Under the pieces are notes generated by a model that was given only the letters and a program-made list of their open reading frames with translations, ran no database searches and had not been told where the DNA came from. A stretch of 64,000 nt of DNA from Sphingomonas sp. (lineage in GTDB: Bacteria > Pseudomonadota > Alphaproteobacteria > Sphingomonadales > Sphingomonadaceae), in NCBI RefSeq assembly GCF_019746665.1, contig NZ_JAIERS010000025.1, positions 62,001 through 126,000 on the forward strand, written 5' to 3'. Of the stretch, positions 1 through 9,189 are shown piece by piece. The translations under genes and the position numbers were made by a program. Within the stretch, counting starts at the first letter, position 1. Each line of letters begins with the position of its first letter.

Positions 1-601
1 CGCGGTAGAGCGGCTCGCTCACTTCCTCGATCAGCAGGTCGTGGCCGGCGAGATCGGGCAGCCAGGGCGTGCCGGCGAGCGCGGCCAGGATGGTGAGGTT
101 GAACGCCGCCGCCGGTCGCGCGCCCAGGCCAGGCTCGAGCGCGTCCCCGTCGCCCCCCGCCAGCCACCCGAGCGTGCGCCGCACCGCGCGCCCGCCATCG
201 GCCCGCGCCAGATCGCCCGGCATCGGCGCATGGACCGCCCGCCCGATCCCGCGGGCATAAAGCGCGCCGAGCAGGAAGCCGGCGTCGGAATAGCCGAGAT
301 AGGTCTTGCCCATCGCCGCCGGGCCGAGGGCGTCGATCACTTGGGCGAGCAGCCGGTTCGATCCATAGCCGCCGCGCGCGAACCAGATCGCGTCGATCGT
401 GGGATCGTTCGCCACCTCGATCAACGCCGCCGCCCGCGCCGCGTCGGGGCCGGCGAAATGGCCGTCGCTCAGGAAGCATTGGGGGTGGATATGCAGCGCT
501 ACGCCGGGAAAATCGGCGGCGATCGCGCTTACGCCTGCCGCCAGCGCCGGGGTGAGCGGACGGGCGGGGGCGACGATGGCGATGTGCAAGCGGCTGGCCA
601 C
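1..601 (-). CDS. LD-carboxypeptidase (peptidase S66), partial
   Basis: Cytosolic serine peptidase family that removes the terminal D-Ala from recycled murein tetrapeptides. About 200 N-terminal residues lie in the window and the C-terminus runs off the left edge. The protein opens VASRLHIAIVAPARPLTP, then shows the S66 glycine motif FARGGYG near residue 70 and the nucleophile motif GYSDAGF, where the Ser is the expected catalytic residue. A later EEVSEPLYR holds a candidate acidic triad residue; the catalytic His would lie outside. The GTG start at 601 is the first plausible one; no ATG is well placed. It is divergent from a Mur ligase 75 bp away, which suits peptide recycling. Family confident, exact substrate inferred. 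Confidence 0.88.
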   Translation of the reverse strand, partial: MASRLHIAIVAPARPLTPALAAGVSAIAADFPGVALHIHPQCFLSDGHFAGPDAARAAALIEVANDPTIDAIWFARGGYGSNRLLAQVIDALGPAAMGKTYLGYSDAGFLLGALYARGIGRAVHAPMPGDLARADGGRAVRRTLGWLAGGDGDALEPGLGARPAAAFNLTILAALAGTPWLPDLAGHDLLIEEVSEPLYR

Positions 602-676
602 GCCTATCGCTAACCCCGTCGCGACCGCGCTGCCAAGTGCTTGCCGCCGCGCGCGCCGGCGATTAGCGCGGCGGGC

Positions 677-2068
677 ATGGACTATTTCTTCGTCGGCATT
701 GGCGGTTCGGGGATGATGCCGCTCGCGATGATCCTCGCGGGGCAGGGGGCGACCGTCGCCGGATCGGATCGCGGGCTCGATCAGGGGCGCGTGCCCGCCA
801 AGTTCGCCGCGCTCGAAGCGCTCGGCATCGCGCTGTTCCCGCAGGACGGCAGCGGCATCACCAGCAACCGGCAGATCGTCGTCGCCTCGGCGGCGGTCGA
901 GGAGACGGTGGCGGACATCGTTCAAGCGAACGCGCTCGGCTGCCGGCGGATGACCCGGGCCGAGCTCAACGCCAGGCTGTTCAACCGCGCGCAAACCGCG
1001 ATCGGCGTCGCCGGCACCAGCGGCAAGTCGACCGTGACCGGCATGATCGGCTGGCTGCTCCACGCGCTCGACCGCGAGCCGACGGTGATGAACGGCGCGG
1101 TGATGAAGAATTTCGCGCGGCCCGAGGCGCCCTTCGCCTCCGCCCTGGTCGGCGAGCCGGGATTGTATGTGAGCGAGGTCGACGAGAGCGACGGCTCGAT
1201 CGCGCTCTACGCGCCCAAGATCGCGGTGCTCAACAATGTCAGCCTCGATCACAAATCGATCGAGGAGTTGCGCGCGCTGTTCGGCGCCTTCGCCGCCAAG
1301 GCGGAAACGGCGGTGGTGAATGTCGGCGATGCCGAAGCGGCGGCGATCGCGGCGGGGCTGAAGCGCGAGCGGCTCTATACGCTCGCGGTGGAGGGGGAGG
1401 CCGATCTCGTCGCGACCAATCTGGCGCCCGAGCCGTTCGCGATCACCTTCGATCTCGCCGAGCGTGGCGGCGCGGCGCGGCGGGTGCGGCTGCGGGTGCC
1501 GGGGCGGCACAATGTCGCCAACGCGCTCGCGGCGATCGGCGCGGCGCGCGCGCTCGGCATCGCTCTGGCGGAGGCGGCGGAGGCGATCGCGGGGTTCGCC
1601 GGCCTGAAGCGCCGGTTCGAGTGCGTAGGCACGGCGGCGGGTGTCACCGTGATCGACGATTTCGCGCACAATCCCGACAAGCTGAGCGCGACGCTCGACA
1701 CGCTGCGCGCGAGCCCCGGGCGCCTGCTGCTGCTGTTCCAGCCGCACGGCTTTGGCCCGCTGAAAGTGATGCGGCGCGAGCTGGTGAGCGCCTTCGCCGC
1801 GCGGCTATCGCCCGAGGATCGGCTGATCCTGTGCGATCCCGCCTATTTCGGCGGCACCGTGACGCGCGAGGTGACAAGCGCCGACATCGTCGCCGATCTG
1901 CGGGCAAGCGGTGCCCCCGCGCGCCACATCGCCGATCGCGGCGCGGCGGCGGGCGCGCTGCTCGCCGAGGCACGCGCGGGCGACCGGATCGTGGTGATGG
2001 GCGCGCGCGACGACAGCCTGAGCCTGCTCGCCGCCGACCTGCTGGCGCAACTCGCCGCGCGGGGTTAG
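677..2068 (+). CDS. Mur ligase family protein, probably Mpl-like murein peptide ligase
   Basis: ATP-dependent amide ligase of 463 residues. An N-terminal Rossmann-like segment ([13 protein letters not shown]) as in MurC/Mpl is followed by the ATP P-loop [10 protein letters not shown] near residue 112, a central domain with EVDESDGS and NNVSLDH, and a C-terminal domain starting near [12 protein letters not shown]. Mpl joins the recycled tripeptide to UDP-MurNAc, while MurC adds L-Ala; the neighbouring LD-carboxypeptidase, which makes tripeptide, favours Mpl. The C-terminal DDFAHNP and FQPHGFGP motifs differ from the usual MurC wording, so a divergent MurC-like ligase is possible. The ATG start gives [12 protein letters not shown], matching family N-termini. 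A longer TTG start upstream would add a low-complexity leader and was not chosen. Confidence 0.8.
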   Translation: MDYFFVGIGGSGMMPLAMILAGQGATVAGSDRGLDQGRVPAKFAALEALGIALFPQDGSGITSNRQIVVASAAVEETVADIVQANALGCRRMTRAELNARLFNRAQTAIGVAGTSGKSTVTGMIGWLLHALDREPTVMNGAVMKNFARPEAPFASALVGEPGLYVSEVDESDGSIALYAPKIAVLNNVSLDHKSIEELRALFGAFAAKAETAVVNVGDAEAAAIAAGLKRERLYTLAVEGEADLVATNLAPEPFAITFDLAERGGAARRVRLRVPGRHNVANALAAIGAARALGIALAEAAEAIAGFAGLKRRFECVGTAAGVTVIDDFAHNPDKLSATLDTLRASPGRLLLLFQPHGFGPLKVMRRELVSAFAARLSPEDRLILCDPAYFGGTVTREVTSADIVADLRASGAPARHIADRGAAAGALLAEARAGDRIVVMGARDDSLSLLAADLLAQLAARG

Positions 2069-2094
2069 CATCGCCGCTTCAACCGGAGACCACC

Positions 2095-2334
2095 ATGCTG
2101 CGCCTGTTCACTGCCCATCCCGCCTCGGTCGGCGAAAGCTATGCCGAACATTTCGCCGTCGCCTCGCGCTTTGGGGTGACGATGATCTGGGGAGGGGCGC
2201 GGTGCTGTGTCCATGCGCTGCTGCCGTTCCTGTGGAAAAGCGCGGGGAGCGATACCATCGCCGCGCTCAATACGACGCTGGTCGAGAAGCGGCGCGCGCA
2301 GGCGCAGCTGGTAACGGTTGATTATGTGATCTGA
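2095..2334 (+). CDS. DUF6356 family small membrane protein
   Basis: Small protein of 79 residues that I recognise as a DUF6356 member, common in sphingomonads and without an assigned function. The N-terminal half has the family pattern [13 protein letters not shown] followed by [22 protein letters not shown], a likely single membrane segment containing a Cys-Cys pair. The end is charged (EKRRAQAQ). It begins 26 bp after the Mur ligase stop behind an ACCGGAGA ribosome binding site and is probably co-transcribed with it. Family call fairly sure, role unknown. Confidence 0.75.
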   Translation: MLRLFTAHPASVGESYAEHFAVASRFGVTMIWGGARCCVHALLPFLWKSAGSDTIAALNTTLVEKRRAQAQLVTVDYVI

Positions 2335-2384
2335 AGGCGCGGCGATCCGCCCGCGCCGAGGGACAATCGCCCACGCGATTGACT

Positions 2385-2413
2385 TTGCCAAGAACGCCGC
2401 GTGCGACTATATT
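2385..2413 (+). promoter_or_regulatory. Probable sigma-70 type promoter of infC
   Basis: TTGCCA at 2385-2390 is separated by 17 bp from TATATT at 2408-2413. Transcription would start near 2420, leaving a leader of about 25 nt before the infC ribosome binding site. The assignment rests on spacing and position only. Confidence 0.5.
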
Positions 2414-2444
2414 GCACGATTATCCCATAACAGGAGCCATACCT

Positions 2445-2990
2445 ATCCGTCCTCCCATGCATCGGCGTCCGATGGCGCCGCCGCCCATGAACGGGCCGCG
2501 TTTCAACGAATGGATTCAATCGCCCCGCGTCCGCGTCATCGATGAGAATGGCGAGAATCTGGGGGTGATGTACACGCGCGAAGCGATGGCGCAGGCGCAG
2601 GAAGTCGGGCTCGACCTGGTCGAAGTCTCGCCCAACGCCGATCCGCCCGTCGCCAAATTCCTCGACGTCGGCAAGTATAAGTACGAGGCGCAGAAGAAGG
2701 CGAACGCCGCGCGCAAGACCCAGAAGGCGCAGGAGATCAAAGAGATCAAGGTGCGCCCGAATATCGATGATCACGATTACGACACAAAGATGAAGAAGAT
2801 TGTCGAATTCATCGGTGAGGGTGACAAGGTGAAAGTCACGCTGCGCTTCCGTGGGCGTGAAATGGCGCACGGCCAGATCGGCATGGCGCTACTTCAGCGC
2901 GTGCAGCAGGACACCGCCGAGATCGCCAAGGTGGAGGCTTACCCCCGGATGGAGGGCAAGCAGATGCTGATGGTGCTCGCGCCGAAATGA
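2445..2990 (+). CDS. infC: Translation initiation factor IF-3, probable ATC start
   Basis: IF-3 binds the 30S subunit, prevents premature 50S joining and proofreads the start codon. The N-domain motif [15 protein letters not shown], the lysine-rich linker ([20 protein letters not shown]) and the C-domain motif [13 protein letters not shown] with [11 protein letters not shown] are all present. A clear AGGAG at 2432-2436 is 8 nt before an in-frame ATC at 2445, while the first ATG at 2457 is 20 nt away, which is too far. infC is known for rare AUU-type starts that allow self-regulation, so ATC is preferred; ATG 2457 is the fallback. The rpmI-rplT genes do not follow; a lipoprotein gene overlaps the stop instead. 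Confidence 0.93.
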   Translation: MRPPMHRRPMAPPPMNGPRFNEWIQSPRVRVIDENGENLGVMYTREAMAQAQEVGLDLVEVSPNADPPVAKFLDVGKYKYEAQKKANAARKTQKAQEIKEIKVRPNIDDHDYDTKMKKIVEFIGEGDKVKVTLRFRGREMAHGQIGMALLQRVQQDTAEIAKVEAYPRMEGKQMLMVLAPK

Positions 2991-3385
2991 AAACTCGCCT
3001 GATATTGATCGCGGCGCTGCTCCCGCTCGCCGCGTGCAACCGCGCCGCGCCACCCCCCGCCCCGCAAGCACCCGACCATGCGGCGATGGGGCACGGGGCG
3101 ATGGGGCAGGGGGCGGCCAAGCCGTCCTCCCCCGCCGCCGCCGAATATGACGCGGCGATGGCGGCGATGCACAAGGACATGGGCACCGCCTCCGCGGATG
3201 CCGACGAAAGCTTCATGCGGCTGATGATCCCCCACCATGAAGGCGCGGTGGCGATGGCCAAGACCGCGCTGAAATATGGCAAGGACCCCGAAGTCCGCGC
3301 GCTCGCCAAGGACGTGATCGCGGCGCAGGACCGCGAGATCGCGCAGATGAAGGCATGGCTCGCCCGGCGCCAACCGAAGCAGTGA
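2987..3385 (+). CDS. DUF305 lipoprotein
   Basis: Exported protein of 132 residues. The N-terminus [18 protein letters not shown] is a lipoprotein signal with lipobox LAAC. A Pro/Ala/His/Met-rich spacer ([14 protein letters not shown]) leads into one DUF305 domain with the signature [20 protein letters not shown] and a C-terminal [12 protein letters not shown]305 proteins are ferritin-like helical bundles often found beside copper-handling genes; the Met/His spacer would suit copper but this is inference. The ATG overlaps the infC stop as ATGA, so translation is probably coupled to infC, an unusual partner. Confidence 0.82.
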   Translation: MKTRLILIAALLPLAACNRAAPPPAPQAPDHAAMGHGAMGQGAAKPSSPAAAEYDAAMAAMHKDMGTASADADESFMRLMIPHHEGAVAMAKTALKYGKDPEVRALAKDVIAAQDREIAQMKAWLARRQPKQ

Positions 3386-3416
3386 TCGCGCGACGGGGGC
3401 GGGGTTTGCCGAGCGC

Positions 3417-3797
3417 TCAATCGCTCGCCGGCGGCTCCCACAATTCGATCGGATTGCCTTCGGGATCGTGGATGCGCGCGAAACGGCCCAGACCCTGACT
3501 GTCCCATTCCTCGCGGGTTTCGATCGCCACCCCGCGCGCGTTGAGCTGTTCGAGCAGCGAGTCGAGGTCGCGCACCCGCAGGTTGAGCATATAGGCGCGA
3601 TCGGCGGCGAAATAATCGCTGTCGGCGGGGAAGGGCTCGAAGATCAGCGGGCCGGATTCGGGCGACCAGGCCCAGTCGGGGCGGTCCGCCCCCTCGCCGC
3701 AGCCATTGCCGACCCCCAGCGCGTCGCGATACCAGTCGCGCAAGGCGCCGGGGTCGCGCGCGCGGAAGAAGAAACCACCCAGGCCCGTTACCGGCAT
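3417..3797 (-). CDS. VOC (glyoxalase/bleomycin resistance) family protein
   Basis: Protein of 126 residues with one vicinal-oxygen-chelate unit: an N-terminal FFFRARDPGALRDWYRDALG and the C-terminal metal-site pattern FARIHDPEGNPIELWEPP, where the Glu is the usual metal ligand. The middle VRDLDSLLEQLNARGV matches the second beta-alpha unit. It lies 31 bp beyond the glnD stop on the same strand, so it may be read from glnD. Substrate cannot be told from the sequence. Confidence 0.8.
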   Translation of the reverse strand: MPVTGLGGFFFRARDPGALRDWYRDALGVGNGCGEGADRPDWAWSPESGPLIFEPFPADSDYFAADRAYMLNLRVRDLDSLLEQLNARGVAIETREEWDSQGLGRFARIHDPEGNPIELWEPPASD

Positions 3798-3828
3798 CGT
3801 TCGCTCCCCTCAACCGCGCCGCGCCATG

Positions 3829-6576
3829 TTATGCCGCGTGCGCCAAATCCTCGTTCGCCGCCGCCTCGATCAGCCGGCGTTCGAGCGCGCGCAGCCGCTG
3901 GGCGCTGGTGATCTTGTCGCCGAACAAATCGGTCACATAGAACACGTCGACCGCGCGCTCGCCATAGGTCGCGATGTGCGCCGAATGGACCGTGACCTTC
4001 GACTGGAACAGCGCGTGCGCCAGCCGGTTGAGCAGCGCCGGCCCGTCGCGGGCGTTGACTTCGACCACGGTGAAGCGGTTCGAGGCGCTGTTGTCGATAA
4101 AGGCTTGCGGCGCGATGTCGAACGCCTCGGCGCGGGTGCGGGGCAGCGGCTTGGCGGAGAGCCGCTCGGTCAGCCGCATCCGGTTGGCGAGCGCGTCCTC
4201 GATCGCCTGGCGCAGCCGCGCGAGTTGCTCGGCGCGGTCGAACGGGCGGCCGAACGGGTCCTGCACCAGGAAATTGTCGAGCGCCATGCCGTCGCGCGTC
4301 GTGTGGATGCGCGCGTCGATGATGTTGCCGCCCGCCAGATGGATCGCCCCCGCCGCGCGGTAGAACAGCCCGGGATGGTCGGCGGCATAGAGCGTCACCA
4401 GCGTCGCGCCGCGTTCGGGATAGACCTGCGCGTCGATCGCGAGGCGCTTGTCGCCCGCCGCCGCCACCAGCCGGGCGTTGCTTGCCAACACGTCATCGGG
4501 CTCGGCGATCCAATAAGCCTCTGGCAGGCGCGCGACGAGCGCGTCGAACGCGGGCGCCTGCCAGCCGAGCGCGGCGCCGAGCCCGGCCTGCTTGGCGGCG
4601 ATCCGCTCGGCGCGGCCCTTCTGCTTGTGGCCCAGCCGCAGCAATTCCTCGGCGCGTTCGTACAGCTCGCCGAGCAGCTGGCGCTTCCAGCTGTTCCACA
4701 CGCCGGGGCCGACCGCGCGAATATCGACGACCGTCAGCGCGAGCAGCAGCTTCAGCCGTTCGGGGCTTTGCACCGCCTCGGCGAAATCGAGGATCGTCTT
4801 ATAGTCGGAAAGGTCGCGCTTGAACGCCGTCGCCGAGGCGAGCAGGTGCCAGCGCACCAGCCAGGCGACCGTCTCGGTCTCGCCCGCGCTCAGCCCGAGC
4901 CGGGGGCAAAGTCGGCGCGCGACTTCGGCCCCCAGCACCGAATGATCGCCGCCGCGCCCCTTGGCGATGTCGTGCAGCAGCACCGCGACATAGAGCACGC
5001 GGCGCGAGACGAGCTTCTGCACGATCTCGGTCGCGATCGGATGGTCCTGCACCAGCTCGCCGCGCTCGATGCGCGAAAGCAGGCCGATCGCGCGGATCGA
5101 ATGTTCGTCCACCGTATAATGGTGGTACATATCGAACTGCATCTGCGCGACGACGCGGCCGAAATCGGGCACGAAGCGGCCGAACACCCCCGCCTCGTTC
5201 ATCCAGCGCAGCACGGTTTCGGGATCGCGGCGCGAGGTGAGCACTTCTAGGAACAGCGCGTTGGCGCGCGGATCGTCGCGCACCTCGTCGGCGAGCTTGG
5301 CGTCGCGCGCGGCGGCGCGCATCGCCAGCGGGTGGATTTCGAGCGCCTGGCGCTCGGCGAGCGTGAACAGCTCGATCAGCCGCACCGGATCGCGGTGGAA
5401 GAAATCATCGGCGGGCAGCGCGAGCCGCCCGCGATCGAGCACGAAGCCGTTCAACCGCCGTGGCCGCCGCATCAGCCGCGGCAAGCCGAAGCGCCGCCCG
5501 CGTGCCGCGAACGCCTCGTCGAGATGGGCGAGGAACACGCCGGTCAGGTCGCCGACCGTCTTCGCTTGCAGGAAATAATAGCGCATGAAGCGCTCGACCC
5601 GGGAGGCGCCGGCGCGTTCGGCGAAGCGCAGGCGCTCGGCGATCTCGCGCTGCACGTCGAAGGTCAGCCGGTCCTCGGCGCGACCGGCGATCAGGTGGAG
5701 ATGGCAGCGCACCGCCCACAGGAAATTCTCGGCGCGGTGGAACTGGCGATATTCGGCCGCCGTCAGCAACCCAGCCTCGACAAGGCCCGCCGAACGATCG
5801 ACATTGTGCGCATATTTGCCGATCCAGAACAATGTGTGGAGATCGCGCAGGCCGCCCTTGCCCTCCTTCACATTGGGTTCGACGACATAGCGGCTGTCGC
5901 CCATCTTGCGGTGGCGTTCGTTGCGCTCGGCGAGCTTGTCGGCGATGAAGGCGCGCACGCTCTGCTGCTGCACCTCCAGCCGGAAGCGGCGCATCGCCTC
6001 GTCGAACAACGCCATGTCGCCCCACACATAGCGCGCCTCGAGCAGCGCGGTGCGGATCGTCACGTCGGCCTTGGCCTGGCGCACCATCTCGTCCAGGCTG
6101 CGCGCGCTGTGGCCGACCTTCAGCCGCAGATCCCACAGCGCGTAGAGCATCGATTCGATCACCTGCTCGGCCCAGCCGGTGAGCTTCCACGGGGTAAGGA
6201 ACGCGATGTCGACATCCGAATGCGGCGCCATCTCGCCCCGGCCATAGCCGCCGACCGCGACCAGCACGAGCCGCTCGCCGGCGGTGGGCGCGGCGTTGGG
6301 ATGCAGCCGTTCGGTGGTGAAATCGAACAACAGCCGCAGGATCTGGTCGATCAGGAACGCCCCCGCCGCCGCCGCTTCCAGCCCGCGCGAGGGATGCTCG
6401 GCGAGCCGGCGCGCGATCTCGGCGCGGCCCGCCTCCAGCGCGGCGCGCAGCTGCGCGGTCGCGGCGGCGCGCAGGGCGGTGGCGTCGTCGCCCTCGATCG
6501 CGTGGAGCGCATCGGCGATCGCGCGGCGATCGATGATCGCGCGGCGCTGGCGCAGGCCGGCAAATCGGTTGCTCAT
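3829..6576 (-). CDS. glnD: [Protein-PII] uridylyltransferase / uridylyl-removing enzyme
   Basis: Bifunctional nitrogen sensor of 915 residues that uridylylates PII proteins when glutamine is low and removes the groups when it is high. The nucleotidyltransferase motif GGYGRGEMAPHSDVD lies near residue 110. The HD hydrolase domain has LLHDIAKGRGGDHS near 540. Two ACT domains follow at the C-terminus (LYAADHPGLFYRAAGAIH and VNARDGPALLNRLAHALF), which bind glutamine. Length fits the family. The start could also be a GTG one codon upstream at 6579; ATG 6576 was chosen. It is divergent from the chemoreceptor-like gene. Very secure assignment. Confidence 0.96.
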   Translation of the reverse strand: MSNRFAGLRQRRAIIDRRAIADALHAIEGDDATALRAAATAQLRAALEAGRAEIARRLAEHPSRGLEAAAAGAFLIDQILRLLFDFTTERLHPNAAPTAGERLVLVAVGGYGRGEMAPHSDVDIAFLTPWKLTGWAEQVIESMLYALWDLRLKVGHSARSLDEMVRQAKADVTIRTALLEARYVWGDMALFDEAMRRFRLEVQQQSVRAFIADKLAERNERHRKMGDSRYVVEPNVKEGKGGLRDLHTLFWIGKYAHNVDRSAGLVEAGLLTAAEYRQFHRAENFLWAVRCHLHLIAGRAEDRLTFDVQREIAERLRFAERAGASRVERFMRYYFLQAKTVGDLTGVFLAHLDEAFAARGRRFGLPRLMRRPRRLNGFVLDRGRLALPADDFFHRDPVRLIELFTLAERQALEIHPLAMRAAARDAKLADEVRDDPRANALFLEVLTSRRDPETVLRWMNEAGVFGRFVPDFGRVVAQMQFDMYHHYTVDEHSIRAIGLLSRIERGELVQDHPIATEIVQKLVSRRVLYVAVLLHDIAKGRGGDHSVLGAEVARRLCPRLGLSAGETETVAWLVRWHLLASATAFKRDLSDYKTILDFAEAVQSPERLKLLLALTVVDIRAVGPGVWNSWKRQLLGELYERAEELLRLGHKQKGRAERIAAKQAGLGAALGWQAPAFDALVARLPEAYWIAEPDDVLASNARLVAAAGDKRLAIDAQVYPERGATLVTLYAADHPGLFYRAAGAIHLAGGNIIDARIHTTRDGMALDNFLVQDPFGRPFDRAEQLARLRQAIEDALANRMRLTERLSAKPLPRTRAEAFDIAPQAFIDNSASNRFTVVEVNARDGPALLNRLAHALFQSKVTVHSAHIATYGERAVDVFYVTDLFGDKITSAQRLRALERRLIEAAANEDLAHAA

Positions 6577-6675
6577 CACATCGCCTGATAAGCGCTTGGC
6601 CGGCCATCGTCATGCCCGAAAGCGACCGTAGGAATGCTAAGTCCGCTTTAACCATAGCCCGTTACCAACGGGGCA

Positions 6676-8286
6676 ATGACGGCGATCGCTCTTCCGCAAT
6701 TGGCGCCGCGTGGCCGGCGCCTCGCGCGCCTTGCCGCGCTGCCCCGGATCGCGCCGGAAACGCTCGCCGAACGCGCCGCGCAGACCGCCGAGCTGATCGG
6801 CTGGATCGTGCCGCTCAATCTGGTCACGACGCTTGCGCTCAGCATCGTCTATGCGGTGCTCTCGCGCTCGCTGCAGGCCGCCGTGGCGGGCGCGCCGGTC
6901 CTGATCGCGACGCTTGCCGCGCTGCCGCTGGCTCGTCCCGATCTGCTGCCGCCGCGCTGGCGGGTGCCGGCGGCCGAGCAACCCCGGGCGCTGCATCTCT
7001 ATGCGTTCGTGATCGGGCTCGCCTGGGCGGTGCAGCTCGCGCTGATCGACGGCGCGAGCGCGGGCACCGAACGGATTGGGATCGCCTGCGTGACGGTGGC
7101 GGTGATCGCGCTGGGGAGCAAGGTGTTCACGCTTGTCCCGGTCAACGCGCTGATCTTCATGGGGGTGATGAGCGTCGAGCTGGCCCGCCAGCTTCACCGC
7201 GTGGTGGCGGTGCCGCTGTTCTATGATGCGGCGATCCTGGTGTTCGTGGTGACGCTGTACGTGATGGCGCTGATCCAGGCGCATCTCTACGCGCAGCGGA
7301 TGCGCGCGGCGGCGGAGATCGCCGTGCTCGAACGTCAGCGCGGCGAGGAGCGAACCCGCGCCGCCGCCCAGCAACAGGCGCTCGAACGCACGCACGAACG
7401 CGCCCGCGCCGCCGAGGAAGCGCGCATGGCCGAGGAACGCCGCGCGATCATGGCCGATCACGCGCAGCGCTATGAAAGCTCGGTGATGGCGGTGATCGCG
7501 GCGCTGGGCGACGCGGTCGCCGAGCTGGGCGGCTCGACCGATACGCTGCTCCGGCTGGGGGAGGCGAGCGCGGCGCATGTCCGCACCGTTCAGGCGAGCG
7601 CCGGGGTCGCCGGGCAATCGATGGCGGCGGTGCGCACCGCGGTCACCAATTTGCACGAGGCGATCACCGCGATCGAGCAGGAAATCGACACCCAGGTCAG
7701 GGCGACCGTCGCGGCCGAGACCCGCGCCGAGGAAGCACGCGCGCGCGCCGAGGCGCTGGCGGAGCGCAGCCGCGCGGTGCGCGGCATCACCGCCCAGATC
7801 GAACGCATCGCCCAGCGCACGAACACGCTGGCGCTCAATGCCCTGATCGAGGCGGCGCATTCGGGCGCGGCGGGGCGCGGCTTCGCGGTGGTGGCGGGCG
7901 AAGTGAAAGCGCTCGCCGCGCAGACCCGCGCCGCCGCGGCCGATATCGGCGATCACATCGCGGCGATGGACGACAGCGCGGGCGCGGTCGCCGGCGCGGT
8001 CGAGGCGATCGCCGGCGATGTCGCCCGGATCGCCGGGGGCGCGCACGACATCGCCCGTGCGATCGACCGCCAGGCGCAGGCGACCGACGGCATCATGGCG
8101 AGCGTCGCGGTCGCGACCGATGGCGGCGCGCACGTCCAGAACGAACTCACCGCGCTCGCCGCCCAGGCCGAAGCGGCGACCCGGCTCGCGCAAGGCATCG
8201 CCGGGGTCGCCGACGGGGTCCGCCAGCAGAGCGGCGGCCTGCGCCAGGCGAGCACCGAGTTCGCGGCGCGTCTCCGGCGGGGATAA
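6676..8286 (+). CDS. Methyl-accepting chemotaxis-type membrane protein without periplasmic sensor
   Basis: Protein of 536 residues. Residues 40-205 hold about five or six hydrophobic segments with short loops, so there is no sizeable periplasmic ligand domain and I see no HAMP. A long Arg/Ala/Glu coiled coil (205-260) leads to an MCP signalling domain whose hairpin tip reads [20 protein letters not shown] then [15 protein letters not shown], the region that contacts CheA and CheW. No CheR/CheB docking pentapeptide is present at the end (AARLRRG). An imperfect inverted repeat CCCGTT-ACC-AACGGG at 6658-6672 lies just before the ATG. It may sense a membrane or intracellular cue. No other chemotaxis gene is nearby. 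Confidence 0.87.
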   Translation: MTAIALPQLAPRGRRLARLAALPRIAPETLAERAAQTAELIGWIVPLNLVTTLALSIVYAVLSRSLQAAVAGAPVLIATLAALPLARPDLLPPRWRVPAAEQPRALHLYAFVIGLAWAVQLALIDGASAGTERIGIACVTVAVIALGSKVFTLVPVNALIFMGVMSVELARQLHRVVAVPLFYDAAILVFVVTLYVMALIQAHLYAQRMRAAAEIAVLERQRGEERTRAAAQQQALERTHERARAAEEARMAEERRAIMADHAQRYESSVMAVIAALGDAVAELGGSTDTLLRLGEASAAHVRTVQASAGVAGQSMAAVRTAVTNLHEAITAIEQEIDTQVRATVAAETRAEEARARAEALAERSRAVRGITAQIERIAQRTNTLALNALIEAAHSGAAGRGFAVVAGEVKALAAQTRAAAADIGDHIAAMDDSAGAVAGAVEAIAGDVARIAGGAHDIARAIDRQAQATDGIMASVAVATDGGAHVQNELTALAAQAEAATRLAQGIAGVADGVRQQSGGLRQASTEFAARLRRG

Positions 8287-8321
8287 GCGCGCGCGGGAGC
8301 GTCCGGGAGCGGTTTTCGGCG

Positions 8322-9080
8322 TCAACCGGCGCGCATCAGACGGTCCGCGAGCGCCGGGGAGAGGCTGTGGATGGCGCGCAGCAGCTTCGCCTTGCCGACA
8401 TAGATTTCGGTTTTGCCGGCTTCCATACCGCGCACGATCTCGGCGGCGGCGGCCTTGGCGCTGATCTTCCCGCGCCCGCGCCCGCGCGTCATCTCGGTAT
8501 CGACCAGCGGCGGCAGCGCCTCCACGATGCGCAGCTGCGGGGCACGCGCCTCGGCCTGATAGCGTAACGCCTTGGTAAAGCTGCGCAAACCCGCCTTGGC
8601 CGCGCAATAGACCGGCGCGCCGCTCTTGGGCGCGATCGCGAGGCCCGAGGTGATGTTGACGATCATCGCCGAAGGCCGCGCGATCAGCCCCGGCAGCAAC
8701 CCCACGCACAAGTCGATCGGCGCCGCGAAGTTGACCGCGATCTCGCCAGCGAGCGCGGGCAGGTAACGCGCGGCGCCCGGATCGACGAGATCGGTCGGCA
8801 ATTGCGTGCCGGCATTGTTGATGACCACCGATAAATCCGGCTCTTTCTCAGTTAGATACGCGACGAGCGCCGCGCGCTCGGCGGGATCGGCGAGGTCCGT
8901 CGGATAGGGCGTCGCGATCGGCGAGAGGGTGCTGAGCGCGTCGAGCGCCGCCGCATCCCGACCAACGGCGATCACGCGCTTGGCCCCCGCCGCCGCGAGT
9001 TGCATGAACAACGCGCGACCAATGCCGCGCCCCGCGCCCGTGAGCAGAACCGTCCGTCCCGCCAGTGAAAACCCCGCCAT
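8322..9080 (-). CDS. SDR family oxidoreductase (DltE-like)
   Basis: Short-chain dehydrogenase of 252 residues with the NAD(P) motif TGAGRGIG, NNAG (VVINNAGT), a catalytic Ser in NITSGLA and YCAAKAG carrying Tyr and Lys. The pattern SGLAIAPKSGAPVYCAAKAGL and the C-terminal region around EIVRGMEAGKTEIYVGKAKLL resemble DltE/YdfG-type SDRs; the substrate is unknown. Start at 9080 has GGGG 6 nt upstream; the other in-frame ATG at 9092 has no ribosome binding site. The 3' end converges on the chemoreceptor gene 35 bp away. It is divergent from a Crp/Fnr regulator. Confidence 0.85.
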   Translation of the reverse strand: MAGFSLAGRTVLLTGAGRGIGRALFMQLAAAGAKRVIAVGRDAAALDALSTLSPIATPYPTDLADPAERAALVAYLTEKEPDLSVVINNAGTQLPTDLVDPGAARYLPALAGEIAVNFAAPIDLCVGLLPGLIARPSAMIVNITSGLAIAPKSGAPVYCAAKAGLRSFTKALRYQAEARAPQLRIVEALPPLVDTEMTRGRGRGKISAKAAAAEIVRGMEAGKTEIYVGKAKLLRAIHSLSPALADRLMRAG

Positions 9081-9189
9081 GCCTTGCCCCATTGATTAAC
9101 CGCGCGTCGGTAGCGCCACCGGCGCCCGCGCGCATGAACCCGGGTTTAGCCCGATTTGCTTCCGTCCGTTGCCTCTCTAAGGCGTTGGG

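Noticed and set aside
3706..5250. Long open frame (514 codons) on the plus strand opposite glnD
   Set aside because: GC-rich antisense shadow: composition is dominated by Arg, Gln, His and Asp and it lies fully inside a confident gene.
6637..8709. Long open frame (690 codons) antisense to the chemoreceptor-like gene
   Set aside because: Asp/Arg/His-rich shadow of the coiled-coil region.
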